Source: Candidatus Thorarchaeota archaeon | GTDB taxonomy: Archaea > Asgardarchaeota > Thorarchaeia > Thorarchaeales > Thorarchaeaceae | Length of the DNA: 8,030 nucleotides | NCBI GenBank assembly: GCA_016840965.1 | Contig: JAEORI010000260.1 | Coordinates: 1 to 8,030, forward strand | Direction: 5' to 3' | Part shown: piece by piece, positions 1 to 5,572 of the stretch | Numbering within the stretch: the first letter of the stretch is position 1 | Layout: every line of letters starts with the position of its first letter | The notes under the pieces: model-generated | Told to the model about the DNA's origin: nothing | The model's database searches: none | The model's input: the letters and a program-made list of their open reading frames with translations, nothing else | Program-made: the position numbers and the translations under genes

Positions 1-37
1 GAGATGGTTGTGCGGTGCTATGACTGCTGACTATCAT

Positions 38-75
38 GTGGTGCTCATCTAGTCGTTGTCGACGATGAGGGCCAC
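38..75. other. Strong imperfect hairpin upstream of repeat copy 1
   Basis: The arms are GTGG (38-41) with CCAC (72-75), CTCATC (44-49) with GATGAG (64-69), and GTCG (52-55) with CGAC (60-63), closing a TTGT loop. This gives 14 base pairs with a 2x2 internal mismatch and a TA bulge. It ends 6 bases before repeat copy 1. No equivalent lies before copy 2, so it is not part of the repeat. It could be the end of an RNA or transcript that begins left of the window. Positions 1-37 show no recognisable gene. Confidence 0.5.
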
Positions 76-81
76 GAGTTA

Positions 82-197
82 GTCAGGAAGGAGTTAGTGA
101 CTGGCGGCGGATGAAGGCGCGGTCGTAAACAAACGGACCGGGTCTGACAACCCTGCTCGGGTGTGCTTGTCACACTCCTTCCCTCCCTTTTCTTTTT
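82..197 (+). repeat. Full-length structured repeat, copy 1 (subtype A)
   Basis: This is a roughly 100-base element ending in a T-rich tract (188-197). GGAAGGAG (86-93) is exactly complementary to CTCCTTCC (175-182), and GTGAC (97-101) to GTCAC (169-173). Inside lie two hairpins: CGGTC/GACCG (120-124/136-140, extended by GT/AC) and ACCC/GGGT (150-153/159-162). A competing hairpin, GGGTGTG/CACACTC (159-165/171-177), would directly precede the T-rich tract as a terminator. The 5' two-thirds is close to copy 2 (1722-1840), with about 8 differences in 68 bases. Several differences fall in paired positions and keep the pairs. It does not match a known RNA family that I recognise. Whether it is an independent RNA or the 3' end or leader of another transcript cannot be decided here. 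Confidence 0.8.
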
Positions 198-210
198 CAC
201 GAAAGACTGA

Positions 211-238
211 AATCTTGTAATGTATTCCTATCAAGATT
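211..238 (+). promoter_or_regulatory. 7-bp inverted repeat in putative promoter region
   Basis: AATCTTG (211-217) and CAAGATT (232-238) are perfect inverted arms separated by 14 bases. The spacer contains TGTATT, a weak TATA-like element about 30 bases before the ATG at 251. A dimeric regulator operator over the promoter would fit, but so would chance or a small hairpin. Confidence 0.3.
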
Positions 239-250
239 GGGCATGCTATA

Positions 251-322
251 ATGTCAGATGAAAATGATGATGAGATATCTTTAGACATTTGGGAAAAAGG
301 TCTGCAGATGATCAAGAACTAG
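251..322 (+). other. Short ORF in frame upstream of the LRR gene
   Basis: An ATG at 251 opens 23 sense codons (MSDENDDEISLDIWEKGLQ...) ending in TAG (320-322). Three codons later there is a second TAG (332-334), and the ATG of the LRR gene (335) follows immediately in the same reading frame. The acidic N-terminus looks like a plausible native protein start. Either this is the original 5' end of the LRR gene cut off by mutation, or an upstream ORF that affects its translation, or chance. A different frame (about 304-360) is also open and reads ADDQELVDSVDAHERN, so two nearby indels are another possibility. TAG also ends the genes at 1311 and 4800, so routine readthrough is unlikely. Confidence 0.35.
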
Positions 323-334
323 TGGATTCGGTAG

Positions 335-1177
335 ATGCTCATGAAAGAAACATCACACATATTTGAATCACGTATCTTCAAAGAGCATGAAAATGAGATA
401 GTCTTTGATGATGCGGATCTTGAAGTAATTCCTAAGATATTGGACAAGATAAAGGTAGTAAAAATATGCGACACGTGGGTTTTTAGAAACATAAACAGTA
501 GTAGATTAGACTCCCTACGAGACTTTGGAAAGGTATTACCTTTAACTATTGATACCCTGAGACTGGAAGTTGATGATATAACTGACTTGTCATTTCTTGA
601 TACTTGGTACTGTGATAGTCTCTCTATTGTCTGGTCTAAAAAGTCCAAACCAGACCTATCAACTCTATCGAATATTGGCAGGTTTCGGTTTCGAAATATC
701 TTTCTTTTTGGATTAGGCAACGATACCGTTGACCTTTCGATATTCAATGATTCAAATGTGGAATTTATTACCATTACAGGCAGCAGAGAAAATGATACAA
801 GAAGGCAGTTCGGAATTCGTGAAGTAATTCTTCCTCAAGGTAAGAACATCATACATATTTCGATAACAAGAACAAAGCTCAAGAATATCGACTTAACGCC
901 ATTATCTAACTGTCCATTGCTCAACCATCTAAGTATCGGGTACAGCTCCATCACGAGCATTGATTTATCACCACTTTCTGAGTGTAAAGACTTTTCGTCA
1001 TTGTGGTTACATGAAAATGATATTGATACAATTGATATAACTCCTCTTTTAGACTGTCCTATAGGCGATTTCGATGTTTCTGACAGACCAGTCTTTATAA
1101 TATACAGGTCACACGAACGAAGTAGTTTGCTTCCTGAAACTATCAGGCGTGTTCGGAACCGTATCTCCTTTGTCTGA
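335..1177 (+). CDS. Leucine-rich-repeat-like protein
   Basis: This 280-residue protein has no signal peptide or membrane segment, so it is probably cytoplasmic. Residues 171-242 hold three consecutive 24-residue units (171-194, 195-218, 219-242). Each has a hydrophobic strand and then 'IDLTPLSNC', 'IDLSPLSEC' or 'IDITPLLDC', a leucine-rich-repeat pattern like those in Asgard archaeal proteins. Residues 20-165 look like more degenerate units, for example 'TDLSFLD' and 'VDLSIF'. Such solenoids usually bind proteins; no partner or enzyme motif is visible. The start is uncertain: ATG at 335 or 341, with no clear ribosome-binding site, and a TAG sits directly before 335. The true N-terminus may lie in the in-frame ORF at 251, which would make this a 5'-disrupted gene. 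A terminator-like repeat begins 7 bases after the stop. The product class is fairly secure; the biological role is unknown. Confidence 0.7.
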   Translation: MLMKETSHIFESRIFKEHENEIVFDDADLEVIPKILDKIKVVKICDTWVFRNINSSRLDSLRDFGKVLPLTIDTLRLEVDDITDLSFLDTWYCDSLSIVWSKKSKPDLSTLSNIGRFRFRNIFLFGLGNDTVDLSIFNDSNVEFITITGSRENDTRRQFGIREVILPQGKNIIHISITRTKLKNIDLTPLSNCPLLNHLSIGYSSITSIDLSPLSECKDFSSLWLHENDIDTIDITPLLDCPIGDFDVSDRPVFIIYRSHERSSLLPETIRRVRNRISFV

Positions 1178-1183
1178 GCTATC

Positions 1184-1239
1184 GGGTCTGACAACCCTGC
1201 TCGGGTGTACTCGTCACACTCCTTCAATCCTTCTTTCTT
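1184..1239 (+). repeat. 3'-half repeat copy (subtype A), likely terminator of the LRR gene
   Basis: It matches the 3' half of copy 1 from GGGTCTGAC to the CTCCTTC motif with two mismatches in about 42 bases, while the 5' half is absent. The hairpin arms at about 1203-1208 and 1216-1221 are followed by a T-rich stretch (1227-1239). It begins 7 bases after the LRR stop codon, the position expected of a transcription terminator. The span between 1177 and 1311 holds nothing else recognisable. Confidence 0.75.
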
Positions 1240-1310
1240 ATTCATCACAATCTGGACTATCTAATAATTCATCCATTAAATCTCTAAATTCGGAATCACA
1301 AGGGCATCAG

Positions 1311-1652
1311 CTAGAAAAATGAATGCGCCAACGTCGTTCCATAAACACCAATTGACGCATCCGGGTCATCTGATCCTGAAACAAACTCTATATTCTGCAA
1401 GAAGAATCTTAGTTCCTTTCTTGCAGAGGTAACATCCAACTGAAACAGTCTATCGATTGCAGCAATTTGGATGATATCACTCTTTCTTCCGTAGCTATCA
1501 CCATAGTCAGTTTCGATTTCACCAAGAATCCCAACTATTTCACTGGATAGAAGTCGATGCAAGAGGTTGATATCAGTCTGTTTTCTAATCCATTGGTCTA
1601 TGTCCGGAGTTGTTAAATGCTCATAATTAAAGACAGGATGTTTTTCGTTCAT
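1311..1652 (-). CDS. Hypothetical protein, 113 residues
   Basis: I do not recognise this protein. It starts MNEKHPVFNYEHLTTPD, has no signal peptide or membrane segment, and appears to be mostly alpha-helical. The segment around residues 35-88 ('SSEIVGILGEIE', then 'IAAIDRLFQLDVTSARKELRFFLQN') resembles a pair of helical hairpins of HEAT/ARM style, but that is only an impression. The start is the ATG at 1652. Upstream on this strand, a weak TATA-like AACAATAT lies near 1691-1698, about 40 bases before the start, which fits an archaeal promoter with a short leader. The stop is TAG. It is a single gene between two repeat copies, and its 3' end faces the LRR gene. Natural amino-acid composition and a matching upstream signal favour a real gene, with moderate confidence. 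Confidence 0.55.
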   Translation of the reverse strand: MNEKHPVFNYEHLTTPDIDQWIRKQTDINLLHRLLSSEIVGILGEIETDYGDSYGRKSDIIQIAAIDRLFQLDVTSARKELRFFLQNIEFVSGSDDPDASIGVYGTTLAHSFF

Positions 1653-1721
1653 ACCCCACGTTACCCTGTTCTCGTAATGATTAATCTCACATATTGTTCT
1701 TTCGAATCTGTTTGGTTGATT

Positions 1722-1840
1722 GTCAGGAAGGAGCTAGTGACCGGCGGCGGATGAAGGTCTGGCCGTAAACGAAACGGGCCGGGTCTGACACACCCCGCAA
1801 GGGTGCGTTGGTCGCACCTCCTTCCATCCCTCTTTCTTTC
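1722..1840 (+). ncRNA. Full-length structured repeat, copy 2 (subtype B), candidate small RNA
   Basis: This has the same architecture as copy 1. GGAAGGAG (1726-1733) pairs with CTCCTTCC (1818-1825) and GTGAC (1737-1741) with GTCGC (1811-1815, one G-U). The hairpin GGCCGT/AC-G-GGCC (1761-1766/1774-1780) carries the same G bulge as copy 1, and CACCC (1791-1795) pairs with GGGTG (1801-1805). The alternative terminator hairpin is GGGTGCG/CGCACCT (1801-1807/1813-1819), followed by a T-rich tract. Relative to copy 1, T-A becomes C-G in both the internal hairpin and the terminator stem, so pairing is preserved. No + gene precedes it: the neighbour at 1311-1652 is on the other strand. It therefore does not simply terminate a visible gene. 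An independent small RNA is an inference, and no convincing promoter is visible. Confidence 0.6.
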
Positions 1841-1882
1841 TATTTCGATATTTGTTCGATTTTTGCATTCTGTTGGATATAG

Positions 1883-1916
1883 AAGAGGGAGTTCCGATTG
1901 ATACTCCCTCTTTTTT
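1883..1916 (+). terminator. Intrinsic terminator hairpin with T run
   Basis: AAGAGGGAGT (1883-1892) and ACTCCCTCTT (1903-1912) form a perfect 10-bp stem with a 10-base loop, and six T residues run over 1911-1916 on the + strand. Its T run suits transcripts coming from the left, such as one through repeat copy 2. It also lies 5 bases beyond the stop of the beta-helix gene on -, so it may be a shared, bidirectional end point. Confidence 0.75.
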
Positions 1917-1917
1917 C

Positions 1918-4323
1918 TTATCTCGTTTGTTTCTTCATGAAGATTACAAGTACAAGAGCAATGATTATCACTCCAACGCCAACTGCAAGAATGAGATATA
2001 GTGTCATATCATTTGGGGGAGTAGCTACAACGGTCACTGTGATTGTGGTAGTGAGCTCGTTCCCATAGATGTCAATAACGGTGATTTGAAGACCGTAGAC
2101 ACCTATTTCGAGGGGCACAATATTAGTGATTAGTCCCGTGGCACTAATTTGGAAATGCACAGTATCATTGAGGCTATAGCTACCGATACCAGAGAGGTCT
2201 GTAGCTGTCACCTGATAGCTGAATGATTCTCCCACTGTAATCTCTTGGTCTGTTGGGATTGACACCCACGAAGGTCCTATTGTGTCTGTGACTGTCACTG
2301 AAGATGATGCATTAATTGAATGTCCAGAGATGTGATAGGCGACCAACATGATCTCGTTGTATCCTACAGGAAGGCCATCCAGATTCGTTTCAATGGAAGT
2401 TCCATCCCAGGGCTCACCATAGAGTAAGCTGCCGTTTGCATAGACCTCAAAGTGTGATGGATTGAGTGCTTGTGCAAACCAGACACCTACATTTCCAGTT
2501 CCACCGAATTCATAGCTCAGACCTGTCAAACCATTGAGCTCGAGGCTCTTGTGAGGATACAGGTCATGGTTCACGATATCCGTACCATTCGTGATTCCAT
2601 AGGAGCCTGTTCCACCGTAATCGCCATACCAATTTCCTATGGTCTGATTGTCATGCCAGTAGACATCATAACACGCTTCTTCTTCTGCATTAACTGTATT
2701 CCAGGCAAGGTCATTATAGTACAATGAAATATTTGTAGAGCCAAACGTTTGAATGCCGTACTCATTATCATATACGATGTTATGTGTGACATTGGTGTTT
2801 TGACTGTATACGAAAATTCCAACATCATGACCATACACTTTGTTCTCAGTAATACTATGATATGTTGTCATTATTGTTGTGATACCTGATTCATTATTGT
2901 CATAAATCTGGTTTTTCCATATGTCGAAGTGATTTCCGTAGAGATACATTCCGTGGTGGCTGTTGTCATTAATTGTATTATCACTGATATTCCAATACCC
3001 ACACCCACTAGTAGTAGTGATTGCACCAACGTATGAATCTTCGGAATTCCAACTATTGCCCCAGATATCATTTCCAGTGACATTGACATAAGATGAATCG
3101 TATGCAGAGATGCCATGAACGGAATTATTGAAAATCTGGTTGTTCTTTATTTGATTGTAGTCTGATGCATCCTCAAGATAGATGCCCGAATTTGAGTTGT
3201 TCCACACTTGGTTGCTTTCTATCGAACACCCCTCGGCATCATCAAGGAAAATACCCGCGGCCGAGTTGTTCCAGGCTAGGTTGTCTTCTATCAGATATCC
3301 ATGGGTATTATCAATGAGAATACCCGCGCCATAATCGGGATCAGATTTGCCATTACTCCAGACATCATTTCCAGTAACATTACAGTTAGGTGAATCATAG
3401 GTATAGATACCTATATACGAGTGGTCGAAGACTTGATTATCTTTAATCTGATTGATTCCTGATTGATCAAGATACAAGCCGTAATGTGAGTTATTCCACA
3501 CTCTATTAGTATCGATAATGTTATCGTACCCATTGCTCATGTACAGTCCATTTCCGGATCCACTGACATATCCATTCTCCCCGATATCGTTGTCATATAT
3601 TGTGGCATTATTACATAGGTCTAGATTGATGCCATCATATCCATTATTCTCAATTGTATTTCCAGTTATGTTCAGAAAATCCGAGGTTTCTATCATCAGT
3701 CCTTGCCAATAATTATCACGGATCTCGTTGTTGTAAATTGTTGCATAATCTGAACTTTGGATGTATATTCTAAACCCATTATCGAAGATGTGGCTATTTG
3801 ATAGAACTGCTCTCTCACTTGTGATTATCCAGATTGTATTTGCAAATGATTCTGTTATCGTGCAGCCATCTATCACGACATCAGGACAATCCTGCGCGTA
3901 GATTGCATAAGTATGCCATGATACCACCGTGTTTTCAATCCGAGCATGCGATGCGTTATACAAATAGATGCCAGGATCAGAAGGTCCAGTCGAGGAATTG
4001 ATGAAACAATCACGAATTATGAAGTATACTGACACGTCAGTGATTAGAATACATGTCGAATCGTCAGTTATGTTATACCCCTCGATAATGTAAGGAGTAT
4101 CAGAGCTACCATCTCCATCCCAAATCTCAGTAGACGCTAGAGATGCAAATTCTGTATCACTTCTTATCTCAATTATACCATGTTCTACATATGAAATAGA
4201 AAATTGAGAGGTTAATTTGTGTTCAGTCTTGTAATTATCCTCAGTATGACCTACTGGTAAAGCTAGTGATACTAGTAGAATAATACAAAATACGAAGAGA
4301 ATTTTTTCTCCTTTCATATCCAT
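1918..4323 (-). CDS. Secreted, membrane-anchored right-handed beta-helix (NosD-like) surface protein
   Basis: Numbering is from the ATG at 4323 (801 residues). A TTG at 4335 and an ATG at 4317 are alternative starts; the Lys and hydrophobic run after the ATGs fit a signal peptide (about 1-27). Residues 68-86 carry 'WDGDGSSDTPYIIEGYNIT', the usual entry to archaeal NosD-type parallel beta-helices. About 90-580 are repeating coils of 'N-x-I-x-x-N-x-x-x-G-I-x-L' type, rich in Asn and N-glycosylation sequons. About 593-680 and 682-768 look like two Ig/cadherin-like beta domains. A hydrophobic helix (773-796) followed by KKQTR anchors the C-terminus, leaving the bulk outside the cell. Segments 277-339 and 375-437 are internal duplicates. 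The family often binds or processes polysaccharide, but no catalytic site is evident, so adhesion or a cell-surface role is inferred. It is a single gene with its own promoter. Confidence 0.85.
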   Translation of the reverse strand: MDMKGEKILFVFCIILLVSLALPVGHTEDNYKTEHKLTSQFSISYVEHGIIEIRSDTEFASLASTEIWDGDGSSDTPYIIEGYNITDDSTCILITDVSVYFIIRDCFINSSTGPSDPGIYLYNASHARIENTVVSWHTYAIYAQDCPDVVIDGCTITESFANTIWIITSERAVLSNSHIFDNGFRIYIQSSDYATIYNNEIRDNYWQGLMIETSDFLNITGNTIENNGYDGINLDLCNNATIYDNDIGENGYVSGSGNGLYMSNGYDNIIDTNRVWNNSHYGLYLDQSGINQIKDNQVFDHSYIGIYTYDSPNCNVTGNDVWSNGKSDPDYGAGILIDNTHGYLIEDNLAWNNSAAGIFLDDAEGCSIESNQVWNNSNSGIYLEDASDYNQIKNNQIFNNSVHGISAYDSSYVNVTGNDIWGNSWNSEDSYVGAITTTSGCGYWNISDNTINDNSHHGMYLYGNHFDIWKNQIYDNNESGITTIMTTYHSITENKVYGHDVGIFVYSQNTNVTHNIVYDNEYGIQTFGSTNISLYYNDLAWNTVNAEEEACYDVYWHDNQTIGNWYGDYGGTGSYGITNGTDIVNHDLYPHKSLELNGLTGLSYEFGGTGNVGVWFAQALNPSHFEVYANGSLLYGEPWDGTSIETNLDGLPVGYNEIMLVAYHISGHSINASSSVTVTDTIGPSWVSIPTDQEITVGESFSYQVTATDLSGIGSYSLNDTVHFQISATGLITNIVPLEIGVYGLQITVIDIYGNELTTTITVTVVATPPNDMTLYLILAVGVGVIIIALVLVIFMKKQTR

Positions 4324-4364
4324 CCCACTAACCAAGAATTAAACAGAGGGCGACATATCTCCGA

Positions 4365-4375
4365 ATTATATATTT
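4365..4375 (-). promoter_or_regulatory. TATA box for the beta-helix gene
   Basis: On the - strand this reads AAATATATAAT, a good archaeal TATA element, centred about 47 bases before the ATG at 4323. Transcription would start near 4345, leaving a leader of about 20 bases. It is the only strong AT element in the region in this orientation. Confidence 0.6.
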
Positions 4376-4553
4376 GTGGTGGATTTCTCATCATATGTTT
4401 TCATTTGCACATTTTCCTTATTTTGGAATAACCAACATCAAAATTACTAGGAGAACCACGATAGGTATTTCGTATTCTGATTTGCCTGCAATCGAAACTC
4501 CCTCCACTTGTTAGCTGTTTCTTCAAATATCCTGAGATTAAGTTATCACGCAT
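4376..4553. other. Intergenic stretch with no recognised feature
   Basis: This lies between the beta-helix promoter and the repeat remnant. A 39-codon + ORF (4395-4514) is open, but it has no ribosome-binding site or protein-like pattern, so I do not call it. No hairpin or repeat stands out. Confidence 0.5.
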
Positions 4554-4591
4554 AGGTGCATTGGTCGCAATCCTTCCATCCCTCTTTCTTT
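4554..4591 (+). repeat. Worn remnant of the repeat 3' end (subtype B)
   Basis: It matches the last part of copy 2, from GGTGCRTTGGTCGCA through CCTTCCATCCCTCTTTCTTT, with about four differences. The stem is weakened: GGTGCA faces CGCAAT. No gene on + ends nearby. It lies just upstream of the small-protein/nucleotidyltransferase operon, so it may insulate that operon or simply be a relic. Confidence 0.65.
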
Positions 4592-4607
4592 AAATTGTGA
4601 ATAGTAG

Positions 4608-4615
4608 AATATATG
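4608..4615 (+). promoter_or_regulatory. TATA box for the 4650-5354 operon
   Basis: AATATATG lies about 38 bases before the ATG at 4650. A start site about 25 bases downstream would give a leader of roughly 13 bases. It is preceded by purine-rich AGTAGA, which could act as a BRE. The call is based on position and composition only. Confidence 0.5.
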
Positions 4616-4649
4616 AGTTGAGTAGTAACTACTGGCGTGTGAGAATGAT

Positions 4650-4802
4650 ATGACAAGCTCGATTGCAGAACAAGTGAAGCACAGAAGAGACCTCGATCAG
4701 ATAAGAACAGCAGTCGAAGCTCGAAAATATACCGGTCTTGAAACACTAATTATGGGGTTAAAACTATCTGCATTGGCTCTACGAGTAGCAGGTGAAAGAT
4801 AG
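4650..4802 (+). CDS. Small 50-residue protein, candidate antitoxin or partner of the nucleotidyltransferase
   Basis: This is an ATG-initiated ORF (MTSSIAEQVKHRRDLDQIRT...) ending in TAG at 4800-4802. Residues 5-25 are charged and probably helical. Residues 29-47 ('GLETLIMGLKLSALALRVA') form a more hydrophobic, amphipathic helix rather than a clear membrane span. Its stop codon directly abuts the ATG of the nucleotidyltransferase (TAG-ATG), so the two are almost certainly co-transcribed and translationally coupled. A TATA box lies about 38 bases upstream; the ribosome-binding site is weak (GTGAGAATGAT). I do not recognise the family. Small proteins encoded immediately before AbiEii/MNT-like nucleotidyltransferases are often antitoxins or accessory subunits, and that is the inferred role. 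A leader peptide is the alternative. Confidence 0.6.
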   Translation: MTSSIAEQVKHRRDLDQIRTAVEARKYTGLETLIMGLKLSALALRVAGER

Positions 4803-5354
4803 ATGGAAGAATTTCCTGAGATTCTCCAACTTGTATGTGAATTTCTCAACAAGAACGAAATTCAATATGTGATTGTTGGTGGAGTTGCAGTTATGTACCA
4901 TGGTGTTCCTCGAACCACTGTGGATATTGATATCATAATGCAAATAGATGATGAACAAATCCAACCATTTGTGGAATTTCTGAACTCAAGAGGTTTTTCA
5001 TCATCTGCAACTGACATCAGATTAGCTTTTGCAGAAAATTCTCATAGTACATCCTTTTTCAAAGATACATTGCTACGACTTGACATTCAAGGTGTAAATT
5101 CAGCTTTTGATAAGATGACTCTTGATAGAGCTATTGAAGTCAATCTTTTTGGTACACTAGTGAGGATTGGTTCGATTGAAGATACTTTTGTCAATAAAAT
5201 CCTATTTCAAGGAGAGCAGGACCTGAGAGATGCTCTTGGTATTCTCAAGAGAAATTCAGATAACCTCGATTTAGAATATATTCAATCCACATGTGAGATG
5301 CTAGGTATTCTCGAACAACTTGAACAATTTCTGAAAGATTATGAGTCACAATAA
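4803..5354 (+). CDS. Nucleotidyltransferase-fold protein (AbiEii/DUF6036-like), candidate toxin
   Basis: This 183-residue protein carries the signature of the DNA polymerase beta-type nucleotidyltransferase fold. It has 'VIVGGVAVMYHG' (residues 23-34) with the Gly-Gly pair at 26-27, followed by 'RTTVDIDI' (37-44) supplying the metal-binding acids Asp41 and Asp43. The third acid is probably Asp94 in 'LRLDIQG'. A helical C-terminal part, 'NKILFQGEQDLRDALGIL' (131-148), matches the region these proteins use after the core. Such enzymes transfer a nucleotide from an NTP to RNA or protein. AbiEii-type members act as toxins by modifying tRNA or blocking growth, while others modify small molecules. 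All core residues are present, so it is probably active. It is encoded directly after the 50-residue protein and followed 10 bases later by a terminator-like repeat. The fold is confident; the toxin role is inferred from the pairing. Confidence 0.8.
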   Translation: MEEFPEILQLVCEFLNKNEIQYVIVGGVAVMYHGVPRTTVDIDIIMQIDDEQIQPFVEFLNSRGFSSSATDIRLAFAENSHSTSFFKDTLLRLDIQGVNSAFDKMTLDRAIEVNLFGTLVRIGSIEDTFVNKILFQGEQDLRDALGILKRNSDNLDLEYIQSTCEMLGILEQLEQFLKDYESQ

Positions 5355-5364
5355 TTAATCAGCA

Positions 5365-5424
5365 GGATCTGACACACCCCGCAAGGGTGCGTTGGTCGCA
5401 CCTCCTTCCATCCTTTCTCTTTTT
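5365..5424 (+). repeat. 3'-half repeat copy (subtype B), likely terminator of the nucleotidyltransferase operon
   Basis: From GGATCTGAC through CTCCTTCCATCC it has one mismatch in about 49 bases to copy 2 at 1782-1830; the 5' half is absent. The stem GGGTGCG (5385-5391) with CGCACCT (5397-5403) is followed by a T-rich tract to 5424. It starts 10 bases after the nucleotidyltransferase stop. The near-identity to a copy 3.5 kb away suggests recent copying or strong constraint. Confidence 0.8.
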
Positions 5425-5530
5425 AAAGCAAGCTCATTTACGAATCTTGATGTTCAAATCTCGACGATTAGCAGAATCTATCTAGTTTCTTCAGTAACAT
5501 CAAGAGTCACGAAAATAGATATTCTTAGTC

Positions 5531-5567
5531 TGATATATTCATACTAACTGAAATCTAAGGTGGTGAT
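5531..5567 (+). promoter_or_regulatory. Promoter and ribosome-binding site of the 48-residue protein gene
   Basis: TGATATATT (5531-5539) is a TATA-like box about 38 bases before the GTG start. GGTGAT (5562-5567) is complementary to the archaeal 16S rRNA tail (ATCACC) and is spaced 5 bases from the GTG at 5573. This decides the start; an in-frame TGA at 5564 rules out anything further upstream. The stretch 5425-5530 shows no other feature. Confidence 0.6.
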
Positions 5568-5572
5568 ATAGA

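Noticed and set aside
86..118. GGAAGGAG followed by GGCGGCGGATGA, resembling part of SRP RNA
   Set aside because: In SRP RNA the GGAAGG region is a loop; here GGAAGGAG has an exact distant complement, and the other SRP helices are missing.
108..149. Box C/D-like guide RNA (GGATGA ... CTGA)
   Set aside because: The C box deviates from RTGATGA, no C'/D' pair is evident, and a clear alternative structure explains the bases.
303..331. CTGCAG and GAACTAGTGGATTC resembling a cloning-vector polylinker
   Set aside because: Only short matches, with a mismatch in the BamHI-like site and ordinary flanking sequence; chance is more likely than vector contamination.
319..774. 151-codon ORF on - over the LRR gene start
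   Set aside because: Ser-rich, low-complexity mirror of the + gene with no start signal; the + frame shows real repeats.
835..1248. 137-codon ORF on - across the LRR gene
   Set aside because: It is antisense to the LRR units and runs into the repeat; it has no protein-like pattern of its own.
2470..3712. Several ORFs of 64-85 codons overlapping the beta-helix gene on both strands
   Set aside because: Met/Ile/Ser-rich shadows of a repetitive gene, without ribosome-binding sites or domains.
4395..4514. 39-codon + ORF in the gap after the beta-helix promoter
   Set aside because: No ribosome-binding site, no recognisable pattern, and it starts among AT-rich promoter sequence.
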